DNA from: Climacium dendroides | Taxonomy: Eukaryota > Streptophyta > Bryopsida > Hypnales > Climaciaceae | NCBI GenBank assembly: GCA_950106755.1 | Contig: OX467084.1 | Location: 26,539,213 to 26,603,212 of the forward strand | Length of the DNA: 64,000 nt | Direction of reading: 5' to 3' | Shown: positions 1 to 14,838 of the stretch, in pieces | How the letters are laid out: every line of letters begins with the position of its first letter | How positions within the stretch are numbered: the stretch's first letter is position 1 | Position numbers and translations under genes: made by a program | Notes under the pieces: model-generated | Databases searched by the model: none | The model's input: the letters and a program-made list of their open reading frames with translations, nothing else | What the model was told of the DNA's origin: nothing

Positions 1-163
1 TCTATACATTGAGTTAATCAAACTTCTAAATATGTTAAAATAAAAACAGTTTCCTCTACAGCAACGCTGACATATTTCTTAGGTATACATCGAGAGAATA
101 CCATTGAGCAATTACAGGACAGTCACCTGAGCAAATATAAAGATGGGAGGAAGGTCCACATAC

Positions 164-3100
164 CTTGATTGCTTGCAGTTCGCGATCATCAATGCGTTTC
201 CGGTTACGTACGTCATCATCCCGCCTCTTTCGAGGCTCCTCCAAAGCCACACTCCCGCCACCGTCATCTGTCCGTCTCTTATCGAGCTTTTCATGTGGGC
301 GTGGAGAGGACAACCTCTGAGCATTTCGAACGGGTCGACCCTCAAGTGCCTCCTCCACTCTCATCCTGCTGACACTCACAGTCCGAGGTACGACATGTGG
401 AGGAATAAAAGCAGGAGGAGGAGGTAGATTCTGAGGTTGAATTTGCATTGGAAAGCGATCATCTGGATGCGGTTGCTCTCCTGGTAGGTCGACATATCTT
501 TGTCTGCCTCGTTCCTCCTTCACCCGATCCTCTCTTGACCTTTCACTCCCTCGTTCAAACGAGCGATCAGGAACCCTGTCCGAAGACCTCTCCCTTCCAA
601 AATTCTCGATGGACCTGTCCCTGTGACGGTCGTTCGGGTACTCATCTCCTCGGTCCCTATCTAGCCTATCCTGCATCCGCTCACGCTCTACTGCTCTCTC
701 TGCCCCTCTTACACTAGTTCTGTCACGAGGCCTCTCCTGTGGCCCTTTTTCAAATACGTCATGTCCGGGTCGGGAATCCGCCATCCTCTGATCCGAAAAC
801 CGATCTCTTTCCGATGGGCGCACAAGCTCTCCAGCTTCAACATTCTTCTCAACAGTAGCATGCGGTCCCTTTCTCCGTTTTTGTTGTCCCCGATCAACAT
901 CGTCCTGACTTACAAACCTCTTAGTTTGCCTCTCTCTGACCAACTCCTCTCCCTGTCTCAAAGCACTCGAATCTTCTCTTCGGATAGGAGATCTGGATAC
1001 AGGCCCCTTCACATACGCATCGTTTGCATCTGCTTTTTTCTGCTCTCTCTCTGTCACTTTTACTTCAGCCTCGGCTACTTTGATGTTGCTTTCATTTTTC
1101 ACGTCAGACGTGCGCCGCGATCCACCATCCTGATTATTACTTCTTTCCCCACCTCTTGGTGCTTGAGCTTTCACTGGAGCAGCCAGACTACCACCTGCAC
1201 TGCCATTGCCAGTAAATCCTGATGATGGCAAATTGCGGGAACGTGAACTCCCTCCAGTCTCCCGCTCGGGCTTCCCTGGAGAGGTAGCTGCTGTTGCTCG
1301 GGTCGTTCCACTCTCCTCCCTATGCATAAGAAATCACGTAAGGTTCATAATCCACAAAGCTTACCACAGCAAAGTGCCATGCCTGCATTGAACGTAATGA
1401 TACAGTACGCTGACGGGTTCTGGGTGACTCACTTGAGAGAGTTACTTGCTTGCGCGGCACTCAAAGATGGCCTTCGAGCACTAGATCTCCCACCCTGAAT
1501 TAAGACATTGATGTTAATTTAAGTTACGGGAGGTGAGCTAATAACATCACAAAAATCTTGAAGTGAAAAATTAGAGGACCAGCTCTGGGCGAGAGTAGTA
1601 GTAAAACAGATGATTCAAACCCACACCTATTTCGAGTTCTTAATACTCTCATAATACAGATAAGTGACAGAAAACATACCTCGGATTCAGTATTTGATGC
1701 CTTCGTAGTGACCCCATCCTCTCCTTTCACAGCAGAGGCCACCAGGTTTGCTTGTCCTCCACGAGATGGAGCATCTGATGCCGTTCTTGTAGAGGTTTGG
1801 GAAAAACTGCGGCTGGAGGGAGGAAGGGATACTGTATCATGTGAAACTGAAGACTTCTCTGTGCTCTTCGCAGATGGGACAAAAGGTGGGGCCTTCGCTG
1901 AGAGTGCACTGCCTTTACTGTCCACCTTTGGTACGACAGTTGGCTCCGCTTCTACTTTAGTGACAGGTTTCACAGTCTCCGGTTCATGATCACCTATTTC
2001 TTTTGATGGATTGGCGGCCATCTCTGTGGAAACTGCAGAGGAAGGCATGAGGGATGAGGCCGGTGGAACACCAACTTTTACGGGTATTGGTTTGAGCTCG
2101 ACGAAACCCATTGTAAATTCTTCTTCAGCAAGCCAAGCACTCTGTCAACAATCAATACAAATTAACGCAATAAGGTACTAATCCTGATTACATAGTAAGG
2201 TAAGCCGAAAGTGACACTTAAGCAAACCGCACAACATCTTTCATGGAAAAATCGAGAACTATGATATGTTACAAATCTGGTCTTTCGAGCCCAGCGAATC
2301 ATTATACGGATAAATGACATCAAGGCAGATTCAAATTGGGATGCAACAACAATATCCAGGGTGTGATGGGCAGTAGGAAACCTTGCGTGAAGCGAGCGCA
2401 GCTGCAACGCCAGTAGCTAACACCTTGAGATCTTCCCGTTCATCTCCTTTTATCTTTAAGACCTAAATAATGAAGTTCATCCATTCCCACATCATTAGCT
2501 GCCATACTGACTTGATCATTCAAAAAATCAAGATTAAAAGCCTCAACTTCAAGGTCATGATCTGCAACTAATGTACCAACATTCCACTCACAAGCGAATT
2601 ATTTTCAGAAAACAGATAAGATATCAGCTATGACCGATCTAAAGAGGAAATCGACACATCAGCAGCAACAATTTAAACAAGGGTCCCAGATCAAATTGGT
2701 CATGAATTTGATTGGTCATGAAATTGCAAACTGACTTTAAATTATAAGGTCAAGGAATCGAACCCGTCTTTCAAGATTAGCCCCACTTTTCTTCATTACG
2801 GGATATACACTCGCTATCTTTGTTAACACAGTGAGTCCATTTCTTATCTCCATATATTCCTCCGACTCCAGGCATTGAATGAGCAGACGCGACAGCCGTG
2901 AATTCCACTTCCAATGGACCTTCAAAACAAAAAAAACTCTGCTGTAAAGAACAGACAGCTATATATTACTATGCCATCGCAAAGCCCGTCGACCAATCTG
3001 GTTGAACAGAGGCGACTACAGTAGTTTAGAGCCGAAACCAAGGCAACAACACAGTTGACATGGTGATCAACGTTGCAGGACGCAAAACTATAGATAGTAG

Positions 3101-6100
3101 ATTATTAAAAAGGGAATTCTTAGATTCTCTTGACGTGTAAACCCAAATCAGAGAAAAATGCATGAAAATCCCAAAACCGAACAGGAAGAAATTTCATACC
3201 CGAATGTACTGCTCAAAAGTTATACGTGCACTGTTTGGATCGCGGTAAAAGGTAGCAAATCCAGGCATGTTGCCACATTCTTTCTCATAGACTTCCTCCG
3301 AACTCTGCGTGCACATTGAACTCGCGTGAGATTTGAGAACACACTACCGTAATCTTCTCTCGTTGGTTGATAAATTTTCTTTTATCATTCGAATATGTAA
3401 TGGACGAGTATGTTGGCAGAATGCATTTCTCGTACTCGACCCAAACTCAAGAATACGAGAATTAGATAAATGAATGAGGACGAGTAGACCTTCCAATGGT
3501 AGGCCATCTTTAGTGTCTCGCAAAGGAACCGGCCCAGTCTGCCGGCCTCATACTCCGTGCAGGAACAGATCATCGGCAACAATGTTTTGCAGATAAGGAC
3601 ATCGATATGATTGATTGTGTTGAAAAACGGAGTCCCCAGACTGTGGACAGTCTGGACGAATCTGGCACAAATATGAACATCAATGGCTTAGGTGATCATT
3701 GCATAAAAAGTATCCAACATGAAACCTGTGCTAGTGTCCTGAATTAAAAATTGACCTAAACATTATATTTGACGCATAACTGAAATACTCATGTGAAATG
3801 CAAGTTAGTATAAAATATTGGTATCTAGTAAACCTATTCGCTAAAACATAGAAATATTATTATATTTCGCTTACTATGAGCAATTGTAATCTATGTATTA
3901 CTCAAGACTCATAAGATATACTGGAATATAAGAATGAAGTTTGAAGCCAAGAAGGTTGCCACAAACCTTGCGCAGTAAACAGCGTCCATCATACTCATAA
4001 CACATCTTGGAAAGATACACCGTTGTAGGAACTCCATGTTGATCTTCAGCGAATCAGAGCATGAAACTAACCAACTGTCCTTTTCGCGTACCAACCGCTG
4101 ATGAACCGCTGTAACGTTCGCCTCCTGCTTCTGGTACTCAGATGTAAGCCGGTCCAGAACCTCCTGGATTTTTTCTTTGTCCTTTTTCCTTTTCGCAATA
4201 GCTGCATGAGAATTATCAGAGTTTTCTTCCAGGGCCTTGAATGTTAACCGTTGCTTTGCTATTTCTGCTTCGTATCTTTTCCGTGGCACATAAACATCCA
4301 AATGGGTCAAACCCCAGAAGGTGGTGTAGAGTTCAGGAGAGAGGCTGTTCCATGATTTGCTAGGAAGTAGATTTTTAATCACTTCAATCAGCTCAGACCA
4401 CCTGCAAGGAAAAATGCGGCCCAAGTTATGCAATGGCTTAGCAAGAAAATGGAATCATTCACACATACGCCACAAACCGTGAGATATTCTCAAACCATCA
4501 TTGCCGACAGAAAGTGTCTAGGCGAGCACACAAAGGAGATATCCCTTGAAAGGAGCTCACACCCATCATTGTCTCGTACACTTTCATCAGGACTGTTTCA
4601 AGAACACAAGTGCAGAGAGCTTACTTGACGCTCTTCTGATTAGAACCAAGGTCCAGTGTCAGCTCCGATGACAACGTGGCTGAGTCATCCTTCCCCTTAG
4701 TCACATCAGCAGGCCAACCCGAAGAAGAAGACTTATGTGCTTTGAATAGTCTCATGACAGGTCTGTAAATATGGAATGCCACCTGTGCCCACAACCATGG
4801 AAAATGAGATCATGCTTCAAGAATTAGCAAAATTTCTTGTTCAAAGACGAAAATTTAGAAAATTAAAGGAGGCTAACACGGACAATGAGATACCTCAGCC
4901 TCCAGATGATACTTTTGAACAAGGTCCTCGAGAGAAGGAATGAGTTGTGCATAGGCGGGAACTGGAGTGACAGCACTCAATAAAAACTCCACGTACTGAA
5001 GGAATGTGCCGTGGCATCTATCAAACTGCTCACTAACCACTTTGATGTAGGATGCTTCTGCATTGACCACCACACTGCAACAAGGAAGCAATTGAGCTGA
5101 TAAATCAAGCGCCATGATCATTATACGATACATAGTAGTGCAATAGCTCCCCTTATCAGGGGAAAAGACATGGTGTTTTTAGTCACAAATATAATAGGGA
5201 AAGAGTCACAGAATTCACAGGGAGCAAGAGAATGGCCAAAATAGAGAAATATGGTAATTTCAAAGACTTACTACGATCTTTGCTGGGCAATTAATAGGAG
5301 CAAGGGTACAGCCAGCTTGGGATCATCCTTTGAAAGCAAGGAATCACGGAGTCTGTTTGTGGACTTCATCAGCGCCTGCACAATGATAAATTTAAAACTG
5401 ATAAATCTTTCAGAACCTGTGACCTAACTTCGAACTGTGATTGTTATGCAGTCAGTCGGAAAAAAAAAACTTTGGCCTAGATTCGCTCCACCTTATTATT
5501 TTTTGTAACACCAAACGCCGACGCTTGATACCGTAAAGCCTCACCACCAGCCAAGGCTTCCAACTGGTCGTCAGTAACATTCTCAGTATACTCCACACTA
5601 GCCATCTGCTGCATCAATTCCTGAAAAGTACTCAAAGAAAAGAGCCTGAGGAGTATGAACACATTCCACTAGTCACTACTGCAATAAAAGTAGACGCACT
5701 ATAAATGTCGATAGCCAATGCATAATACTATGCTTACGCGTTCACTTGTTTAGCCATCAAACTACAGACGATTGCATTAAACATACCTCTACTTTCCAGA
5801 CAGACTATTAAAACTATTACAACTCCATCCATAGAAATTGTTGAAAGCAATGGTAATGAATCCAATCTTCTTTTCTGTCAAATTTTCAAAGCATCTACAC
5901 ACAGAAACAATGTACTCTAGAATCACCTGCAGCAGAACTAGCTCAATTCCTTCTCCCCGTTTAAGCTGATTTACGAGGTACTGAATAAGCCCTCGTAACT
6001 CCATCGATGGATACTTCTTACACCTTCAAGGCACCGAAAATGGTTTATGGAACGTGCACAAGGTACAAAAATATCCAAGATTTTAAACAAGTACATTTAA

Positions 6101-9100
6101 AGGATTTATCTCAAAATATCTCTTATCACCTAGTTAGAAGTCAAAATAGTGGAACGGTCTCAGATTATATTATGACAATTACACGAGCAAGCCTACTAAA
6201 TTGTGATATATAGCTACTATGGAGCGTACACTCAAAGCAAATTTCCCAAAATTGACTTAAACCAGCATTGACGAACTCACAAATGGCCCCAGAAGGAAGC
6301 AAGCGACTGCAACCAATCTGACACATTAAGTCCGTCGTCCTTGAGTTTGTCACGACCGCTTTGTGCCAACCGCTCAATAACCACATACTCTAACACGTCG
6401 TACTCCAACTGCATAATAAACGAGTACCGCAAATTAGTTTCTAATATTCTCAAACTTCACTCATCATTCGACTGCAAAATCAGAAGAATGTAAAACCGGT
6501 TAAGTCTTCCTTCAATTATTCTACAACACAATATGTAAATGGCAAGCACTCAAAAATTCTAGGTACTCTAAATTTCAGGGCTTCTTTATCCCAAACCCAG
6601 ATATCCACCTAGAGAATTAACAAATGAGAATTTTCAAAACTCCAAAAATAATTTAGATTCAAACACATTTCCTTTGCTACTATCACTGAAAGAGGTTAGT
6701 ATAAGATGCCGAAATGCAAGTGCAGTAAGAAAACGTCTTCGTTAACTCAGATATCGATACATACTTGTGTGAGGTATTTAAAAGCGTCCACAACCGGCGC
6801 AATCATGTCCTTGTAAGCCTCAATCTGCCCCGCATAACATTGACAGAAAAGGAAAATTCAGCAATGTGAAGAAAAATTATGACAAATAATATGAGCACAT
6901 TTAATGATCTAACACTCCATGCACAAAGAATTTACCGAAGAAGATATATTGCTACAGGACTAGCGGAAACAGCAGAGACAGCAGATTGATGGTAATATAT
7001 TGGATCACATCTAACGTCACTAATTCTAAAATCAAACATCTGGAGATATTTTGAAAACAGAGATGAACACAGAGACTTTACAGTCCCACTAACTCAGAGT
7101 ACAGTGAACTCGTGGCTCTGTGCTGTCCACAGTCAGAGCTGTGCAAAAGAAGCACAAAGTCGACCCAGATACCTGGTGGACAATAGTACGCAGGACAGTC
7201 ATGGGGTTGGCATGGGCAATCTTAGCCACCATCCGACCCAGCTGCTTCAGGTTCTCTTTGGCTAGTCGTTTCAATATACGCCTTGTATCCAACTGTTCCA
7301 ATTTACAAAACACTTGCATTTTATGAAGATTATGAAAACAAGGAGATATCGACACATCCAACACACCTTTGGAACCGAAGTGACCCAAAACACCATCAGA
7401 AATCGAAGACAAACGAGCAGTACCAAGTAATCCTACCCTTCAATGCATTTTACTCCAAAAGGTAACGACTTGTGCAGCAACTATAGGGCGCACTTCCACT
7501 ATACAACTACTTCCGATTCTCAATCAAAAGGTACCGATTTCCACCCACCGCATGTGTCCGACTTCTATTAAGCAGAGAGTTTGAGATTAAGCCGACCGAA
7601 TAAGGCAATAGATTCAAAGAAAGTTCAAACCAAAAGGAGAGACACACTAATGATAAGGGACTCAAAGTGCTGATACCTTTGCCGTTTGACGAGCAGCCAA
7701 GACCATTGGAATACACTCGTCCTCTTTATCCCACTCACCATAAAGTCGGTACCTCACCTATACATGCATCAGAATGAATTCGAACGGCATAAGACACGTT
7801 CATAACAAGTTCTTAATCAAACCAGGCCAACATCATCAACAAATATTAAAATGTCCTGCCCACATATAACACACAATGTAAAATCGATCCTCAAAAGTTA
7901 CCTCGTAAGGGAGAAGGCACATAACATCCCATATGGCAAGCCCAACCGCTGGATTAGCAGGTAATAACTGCAATGATGGTAGAAGCGAAGCCCCTAAGAC
8001 ATCTTCTACATGCATCCGAGCCTCATTCAGCAACTGCCGCGGATTCCGCTTCTCCACTTGTCCATTGCTTTGTGCACTTGCAGATGGATGAGTCGCGTCT
8101 GCTAAAGCCGCCTGGTAATAACCTTGTAACACTCGGCATACCTGCACGTTACTCCCACCTCAGATATGCACACAAGACACGGGGACTGTAATATACCGTA
8201 ATATCACGTAAAATAATGAGAAACAAGAAAATCCACCGGGTATATCGTCTACCAGATGCGAATCTAGATTCCGTGTTTATATGTGTAATGAAAGATCCAT
8301 AACAGTATTAAGGGTTTTGGAAACTCCAACAGAACACCTACAGAGATCATAATAATGTGAGATACGTAAAGAGCCCACAAACCTTTTGCAAGAGAAGAGC
8401 GTTTCGATGAAGGTAAGGGCCAATGCATAGAAGCATTCGAAAGACTTCTTTCGGAAGCTCGGGGGCACTCTCTCGCTGCTTTTCGGCACTCCCATTCGAA
8501 GAAGAGCCCAATTTAGACAGATACTGAGGTCTTACATATGAATAATAAGGACCAATGGCATTCTCAATAGCTCTGTCCACATGAAACCACATAGCTCTCA
8601 GAACAACATACTCGAGGTAACTATTCACTACACAGAAATAATGCAAATACTGTTAGAATTCCTGAGTAGAAATCAACTCAAAATCCAAATGATCTTCAGA
8701 GACTATGTCACTTCAAAGAACACAGCCTAACGCACTAAGGTGATTCAGACAGCTCGATGCTGCTTATCATCGCTACGAGAAAACAACAGTCAATATCCTC
8801 GTGCCAGGGCGATACTGTGCAAATGAGTAGAACCTCACGAGTTCTCGGTTAAGCAAAACGTGTTGTCGCTAGCAAAATTACTATTCTGCTAGCAAAGCAG
8901 CTGGTAAAGCAACATCAGGACTTGGACATTTAACACAGTTGAAACAAAGAAGGTAAATTACAAACCTAATCAGGCCGCTAGATATTTGTTCATGGGCTAC
9001 TGGGTGCAAAGGTGCGAGTCGCTCAAACATCACTTGTGCATGAGGCCTGCACCGTAACCAATAAAATGTCAGAAATCATTCGTGAGATGACTCCAACAAA

Positions 9101-12100
9101 CTCAACACATCTACAGAATAAACCTCGCTTTCCAATACCAGTGACTTGAAAACCAATTCAAATATCAAGCTTTAATATTTACACGTCACTGTCACAAGCT
9201 AGATATTAACCTCTATGAGTCCTGTATTCCACAGGGTGGATTCTGAATGTTTTCAAGAGCTTTCTGTGGTTGCTATAGGAAGCTGATGAAGTACAACCAA
9301 GTACGTTGAAAAAGTTATCTACTCTGCCTAGAGTATTTTCACTAATTGCTTCATAATTTTCGTTCAAGGTTCTGAAATACTTCATGTAGGGATAGGAGGA
9401 AAAGGAAAACGTGCAAAAAGGAAGATATTATATCCAAATTCTTCACTGGCCATAATTTATCTTGTCAAAAAAACTCCAGAACTACATTCCCCTCCCTATC
9501 TGGGCCTCTTAGAGGTTAAACAACTTCCTGAACTAAAAAGGCATTTAAGCATAACACACTGGACGAGTTTCTTCTGCAAACATGAAATGTACTGGATGGA
9601 AACATGTCAGGAGCTGCTGTATCTAATGAAAGCATCTCAAACTTGGGCAAGCTCTTCATCCTCATTATTCGTAAATACTTCTAACAAAAACCAGCTTGAG
9701 TTCCGGCTCTGCTGGCCAGAAACCACGGAACAGTAACCAGATGCACAAAACTTACCAATCATCCACAAGTAGAAATCCAGTGAGAAGACCAAGCTTTTGA
9801 TTGTTTAAAAGCTCATCAGATCGCTCCATCAAAGCAGTGCTCTCCATATCCAACGCCGCATATAAATCTATTGTAACATCACCGGGTTTATCTTCTTCCA
9901 TAAGATCCTTCCCTATCGCAGCAAGGTTGATCTTTCCTATCCTATTGGCCTGCAAGGATTGTCATTTTTACAGTTTCAGCTTAACAGCTTTACTAATTCG
10001 AAGAAAACGTCATCAGGAATCTCCTCAAAACAAAGAAGCAAAATTAAGATTACATTTCACCAGTAAAACAGAAAGAACTTTAAGGGAGAAGCACCTATAA
10101 CCTACACTTTTAAAGCATTTCCACATACTTTTAGGTGGAATCAACACATGAGATTATTTTTAGCACACTGGCAATTGAAAATCATGAATTTTTTTTTTAA
10201 ATTAATAATTTTGTGAATATCTATGAATATACTATGAATTGTGAAGTGCAAATAGACGGTGTACACCAAACCATTTTTTGCATTCATGTATGCAAGCTGT
10301 ACATTTTGGACTTCCTATATCTACATATTTTCAAGATAAATTTAGGGTACAGGGTTGGGAAAGGATGCCTCTACCGTAAGCAGAACCAAGTGTATGTATA
10401 AGTGAAGCAAATAGTCTCTAGGTTTCTCCGGCGAATCAAAGAGTTCAAAGTTGACTATCCATCGGCTATCAACAAGGGGTTACGTGAACAAACAACTCAG
10501 CTGTAATCTAAAGAAGATGATTTCCAGATTCACTTCGTTTGCATGGCTGGAAAGCTGACACCACTATATGCATTGTAAATCTCGAAGACATTGCACGCCA
10601 TAGAGTAAAGAGCTACCTCCTCCATGCGCCGCTTTGTAATCTCCTCATACTGAAGTAGTGCGTCCTCATCCTTAGGTGTCATATGCGCTAGTCTGTATCC
10701 CAAACAAGATCACCATTAAAACATACAAAACTCAAGCGTAATTCACCAAAGACATGCAATTGCCACTGCACATAGTCTTTCTATTAAATAGCATAGCAGC
10801 AAACCTTTATTCGGTAACAACAACGCCTACTCCAAAACTAATGTTGCAGTTGGTATGGAAGGAGCGCACCAATTACTCATCTTATATTTCATTTACTTCC
10901 CACTATCACAACACAACATGGTTAACAGTACACAGTAAACAAGTAGTGTAAAGAACCAAAATAATCGTGTGAGGGAAAAACAGGTGGCAGGGGCATACAT
11001 GCTGTCTAGATCGATGCAATTTGCTTTAATAAGTGATGCTGCTAATCTGTACAAGAAACCAGGTGCGGGATCTTCAACATCCGGCCGCTGGTAGAACTGG
11101 AACTTAAACCCAAGAATATGCGTCGTGTGTGTCTGTCACAAAGACAACATCATTCGTAGAATTAAACTATAGATTATGAACAATATAAACAAAAACAAGC
11201 TTTCTACTAAACATGCACTCACCAGAGCACCACGAACAAGTAAGTCTCCAAGAAAGCATGCTAAAGGACACAAGAATGCAATCTTTACTGCTTGGATCGT
11301 CATCCACGAATTTGCAGAGAGTAAAGACTATAAGACTGGAGTTATTTCCCAAGGGCAATTACAGCATGTACACAATGAATAATAACGCTCAAACCGATAT
11401 AAACGACCTGATATCCAATGAGCTACGTAACCTACTGCAAAGAACTTGCAAATGCATGAAATATTGGCAAGCAAAGGAGTACTCAAATGGGAACCTTGGG
11501 GAACATAGGTATTAGCTCCAAAAATGTACTATTTTCGGGCTGTAGTTCAAAACACTCCAAAACCTGCATTACAAATCATAAAAGTTAGAAGAGTTCGCAA
11601 GATAAACTCATAACGGTCAAAACAAAAAGAATCCGATAGAGCTTGCAATCACAATACTCGTCAAACAGCAAAGTGACCTTGCTGTGGAAAGTATTCATGA
11701 AGATTTAATTCAGAAAACTTTTAGCCTTCCAAAATTTGCAAGGAGATTAACGTTGCAAAAAGAAAGCGCCGATGACGTGAATTTTCGAAATCACCAGGAC
11801 GCAACAGTACGTAACGGGACCAATGCACTGCAATATCATGTACACCAGAACTTCCATTAAATTCGGAGCATTCCAGAACGATGTAATCCTGCGAAAGGTA
11901 GTTCGATAAGCTTACTATATCAAAAACTCGATTTGGGTCCAAATCGAAGTGGCCGATCAAAGACTGCATAAACAATGCAAGCAGATTTAGTCATTGTTAG
12001 TCATTTCAATATGCCAATCGCTCTGCAAGAAATCAGAAAATTTAATGAAGCTCCAAACAGTAGTACTAGAAGTTTTAACATTTAAGGCAAAACTGAGATC

Positions 12101-14838
12101 CATAATCATTTAATAATAATTTATCAGCCATAATACATTCACAATTGTTGCTTTCCAGTAGGATATTCAAAATCAAGCACTAGAACAAGAAAAAACAGAG
12201 AGAACCTTAATTGCACTGATAATTGCGGGAGCCTTCTCGTGCGTTAGTCCATCGAGACCTCGTTGGCTAAGTAATGTCAACTACAAAATCCAACGTTAAA
12301 CTGTCCATCATACTTCTAATAAATAAATTTAAGTAGACACTCTTCACTGAGTACTGACGCATCAAAGCCAGTAATAATTAATTTCCCGCTACGTTAGTAA
12401 AGTTTAAGGCACATGCTGAGTCCCCTCATTAAAACATTACTATTCATTAAGGATAAAATCTCGAGGCCACATGACTAAGACAAACCAAAACCAAATGCTT
12501 AGGGACACCCAATGAAACTTTATATCACGACAAACGCAAACATAAGATCACAGCACAGGTACATACCAGTTTAGCATAGCCTTCACTTTCCTCTCGCAAA
12601 AGATTGAATTTTGTTTGCTGGTAAAGCAGTCTTGTATTAACCCTGACCTGTAGCGAAACTGAAAACATCAAAAACAAAAGCAAAAAAACATAACAAAAAG
12701 TCAAGAATAAAGTATCTCTTCCCCATTGCGAGTACATAAGAAAGCTTATGCAAGGGACACTCTAAAGCTGTAAGGTGCACAGCGCATGACATTAGGCATA
12801 CAGTGTTCACAACAAGCAGGTTGCAACCACTTCTCGAAAACACTTTACTTTCTCGCATTGTAAACATTGTAATTTACTGGTGGATGAACTAATACATTCA
12901 AAAATTGCAGTCAGACAATCTGCATTAACATGGAACATGAAAAGAACGTAAGACAAGAAGTGAAGCGCACCTCTTTAGATTTCAAGTCCGGGGCTTTGAT
13001 CTTAATCATCTCAGCTTCCCATAAAAACTCCGCCTGAAGCATTGGCAGTCAAACACGACCCTCAGGAAAAGGTACAAAAATCGCAAGAGTCTTCCTAATC
13101 AGAGAATCGCAACTTCAAGAGATGGTCAAACACACCTCACATCGTTCTTGGAGCAACCTGGCTGGTATCAAACCAGAATCCACCAGCCACTTTGCCTGTG
13201 CATGTAAAGCAATTACAAATCTTCAGAGAAATCAGTAGAATCTAGACACTCATCGTGTGCGGATAAAGACTAACAGATAGAAATCGAATTTAAAGATCAT
13301 AGTGTAGGGTTGTGATATTGCCCAAGCTATGCCCCGTAGCCATATCAAGTGTAATACTCAATTTGCAAGTAATTCTTACAAGATCTACGAGGCGATTTCG
13401 AAATTCTCCAGATACTGTGAGCTGCCAGCCACCGAACAAACCATCAGATTTCAATTATTTTACAATAGAAGGACTTGCCCTAAACCCTAAACGAAACAAG
13501 AATAGGCATTAAGATTGGAATCACGAGGACCGAAAGATAGTGCATCTAAAGTGAGCTAAGCATCTACTAAATAATAATAGGCAGGTTCATGGATTACTTC
13601 TATCCCCTTTAGCATGTCCGACTGTGTTCTCATGACAACGCATAACAGAACTCTGGGCACATACACAGCCTCAGGTCAGAGTGCGTAGCTTAATAACAGA
13701 CTAACAGACTAACACAAATTCACAACCCTCTTTTCCAGCACATTTTCAAATGTCTTGTCCTTGACCCGGATGTCAAAACAAAAATAAATCAAGCGAAGAG
13801 AATGGGAACACGAACTTCTTGGCCTAAATGAGCAATAGTATCTGCTAGAAGAGATGCTGTTCCATCCTTGACTGCAGGCTCCACAAGGTTCACAGCATCC
13901 AGTGCGACTCGGCATTTTGGAAGTGGGAGCTCCCCTAGTACCTGCAAAAGGAAGCATCAAATTGAATGAGAAGTCATTCCGGAATCCCACAAATACCTTT
14001 AAACTGAAAATTCACCTGTCAAACCAATGTAATTACGATACTCAAATTACATCTTTCTCTCAAACTAAAGTATTTTCTCCGATGAGGTAGCGAGAGACTA
14101 GAGAAATAATCTCTTCAACCATACAAAACGATAGATGCATCCTTAATTGCAGGCTTCAACTGACTTGTATTACAATTTCTGTGTCCTAGCTCTAAAATCC
14201 CTAAGTGCCCAAGCTAGAAAGTACACTTTGAAAGCTAACTTTCAATACTTATTCCTATCGTTTACAATGATTTCTTCACTCCATTAGTACATTTTGTCAC
14301 CTTCCTTGAAGCTTCCTAAGTGATTCAATTTAACTCAGGGATCGGCCACTCCAATGACTTAGGGGTTAATCAAGATGTTTCTTAGGCTTGTCATGGAGCT
14401 TCTGCTTCCAAGAGAATAATCCTGAGGCCTGCTTGAAATTACTGGAGCGACCACCAGAATATTTTTTAAATTGGAGAAAATAGTTACTAATGCAACACAA
14501 GCGAACTAGCGGCTGAAATTTGGCGATGTAATGCATCTTTTGAGTTGAAATAACTGGCATCATAATTCTCACATTATTGCTTACACTTCATGAGGATCAA
14601 ATTTAAGCCGTAGCTAGTTCAGTGTATCCAAAAGCTTGAATAAAGCCCTAGTACCACAGCAAACCCAAAGGATATCTTTAATCCAAAGACGAAAATTCCT
14701 TACCAGGGTTTGGCAAAGCTCGAACACAAAGCGAGCGGGAGGAACCACGGCCTTAAACTTGCGCGCCGTGTTCGTGGTTTTCCATTCCTTCACACGATCC
14801 TCCGTCACATACAGACACTGTATACCGAAGAGCGCCAT
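164..14838 (-). CDS. THO2: THO complex subunit 2 (THO2/THOC2), 3' end beyond window
   Basis: THO2 is the large scaffold of the nuclear THO core of TREX, which couples transcription to mRNA packaging, export and small-RNA biogenesis. About 31 coding exons are recognisable, all close to plant THO2. The start is the ATG at 14,838, because the conserved N-terminus ([15 protein letters not shown], then [13 protein letters not shown]) follows within a few residues. Exon 1 is 14,704-14,838 and exon 2 is 13,816-13,941. Further exons lie near 13.14, 12.97, 12.57, 12.2, 11.9, 11.5, 11.0, 10.6, 9.75-9.95, 9.0, 8.38-8.57, 7.9-8.14, 7.67, 7.17, 6.77, 6.28, 5.93, 5.49, 5.27, 4.89, 4.63, 3.97-4.40, 3.49, 3.2, 2.75, 2.38, 1.68-2.14, 1.43 and 0.16-1.32 kb. 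Landmarks are [35 protein letters not shown] and [16 protein letters not shown]. The tail (164-1,323) is rich in RD/RE/RS dipeptides with an [10 protein letters not shown] stretch. About 1,780 residues are in the window, with no frameshift seen. It ends at a GT donor at 163, so the C-terminal exons lie to the left. Confidence 0.95.
14180..14372. repeat. AT-rich dispersed repeat in THO2 intron 1
   Basis: The segment starts near CCCTAAGTGCCCAAGC and ends in CTTAGGGGTTAATC. It resembles 36,010-36,225, in an intron of FTSH12; both share ACCTTCCTTGAAGCTTCC followed by a purine-rich stretch and a terminal (T)TAAGGG(G)T(T)AA. The termini match the TTAACCCCTAA family seen elsewhere in the window, so this is probably a short decayed non-autonomous element. 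Confidence 0.55.

Noticed and set aside
761..1222. A 153-codon plus-strand open frame over the THO2 tail.
   Set aside because: It is the shadow of the minus-strand RS/RE-rich coding exon, whose homology to THO2 is clear.
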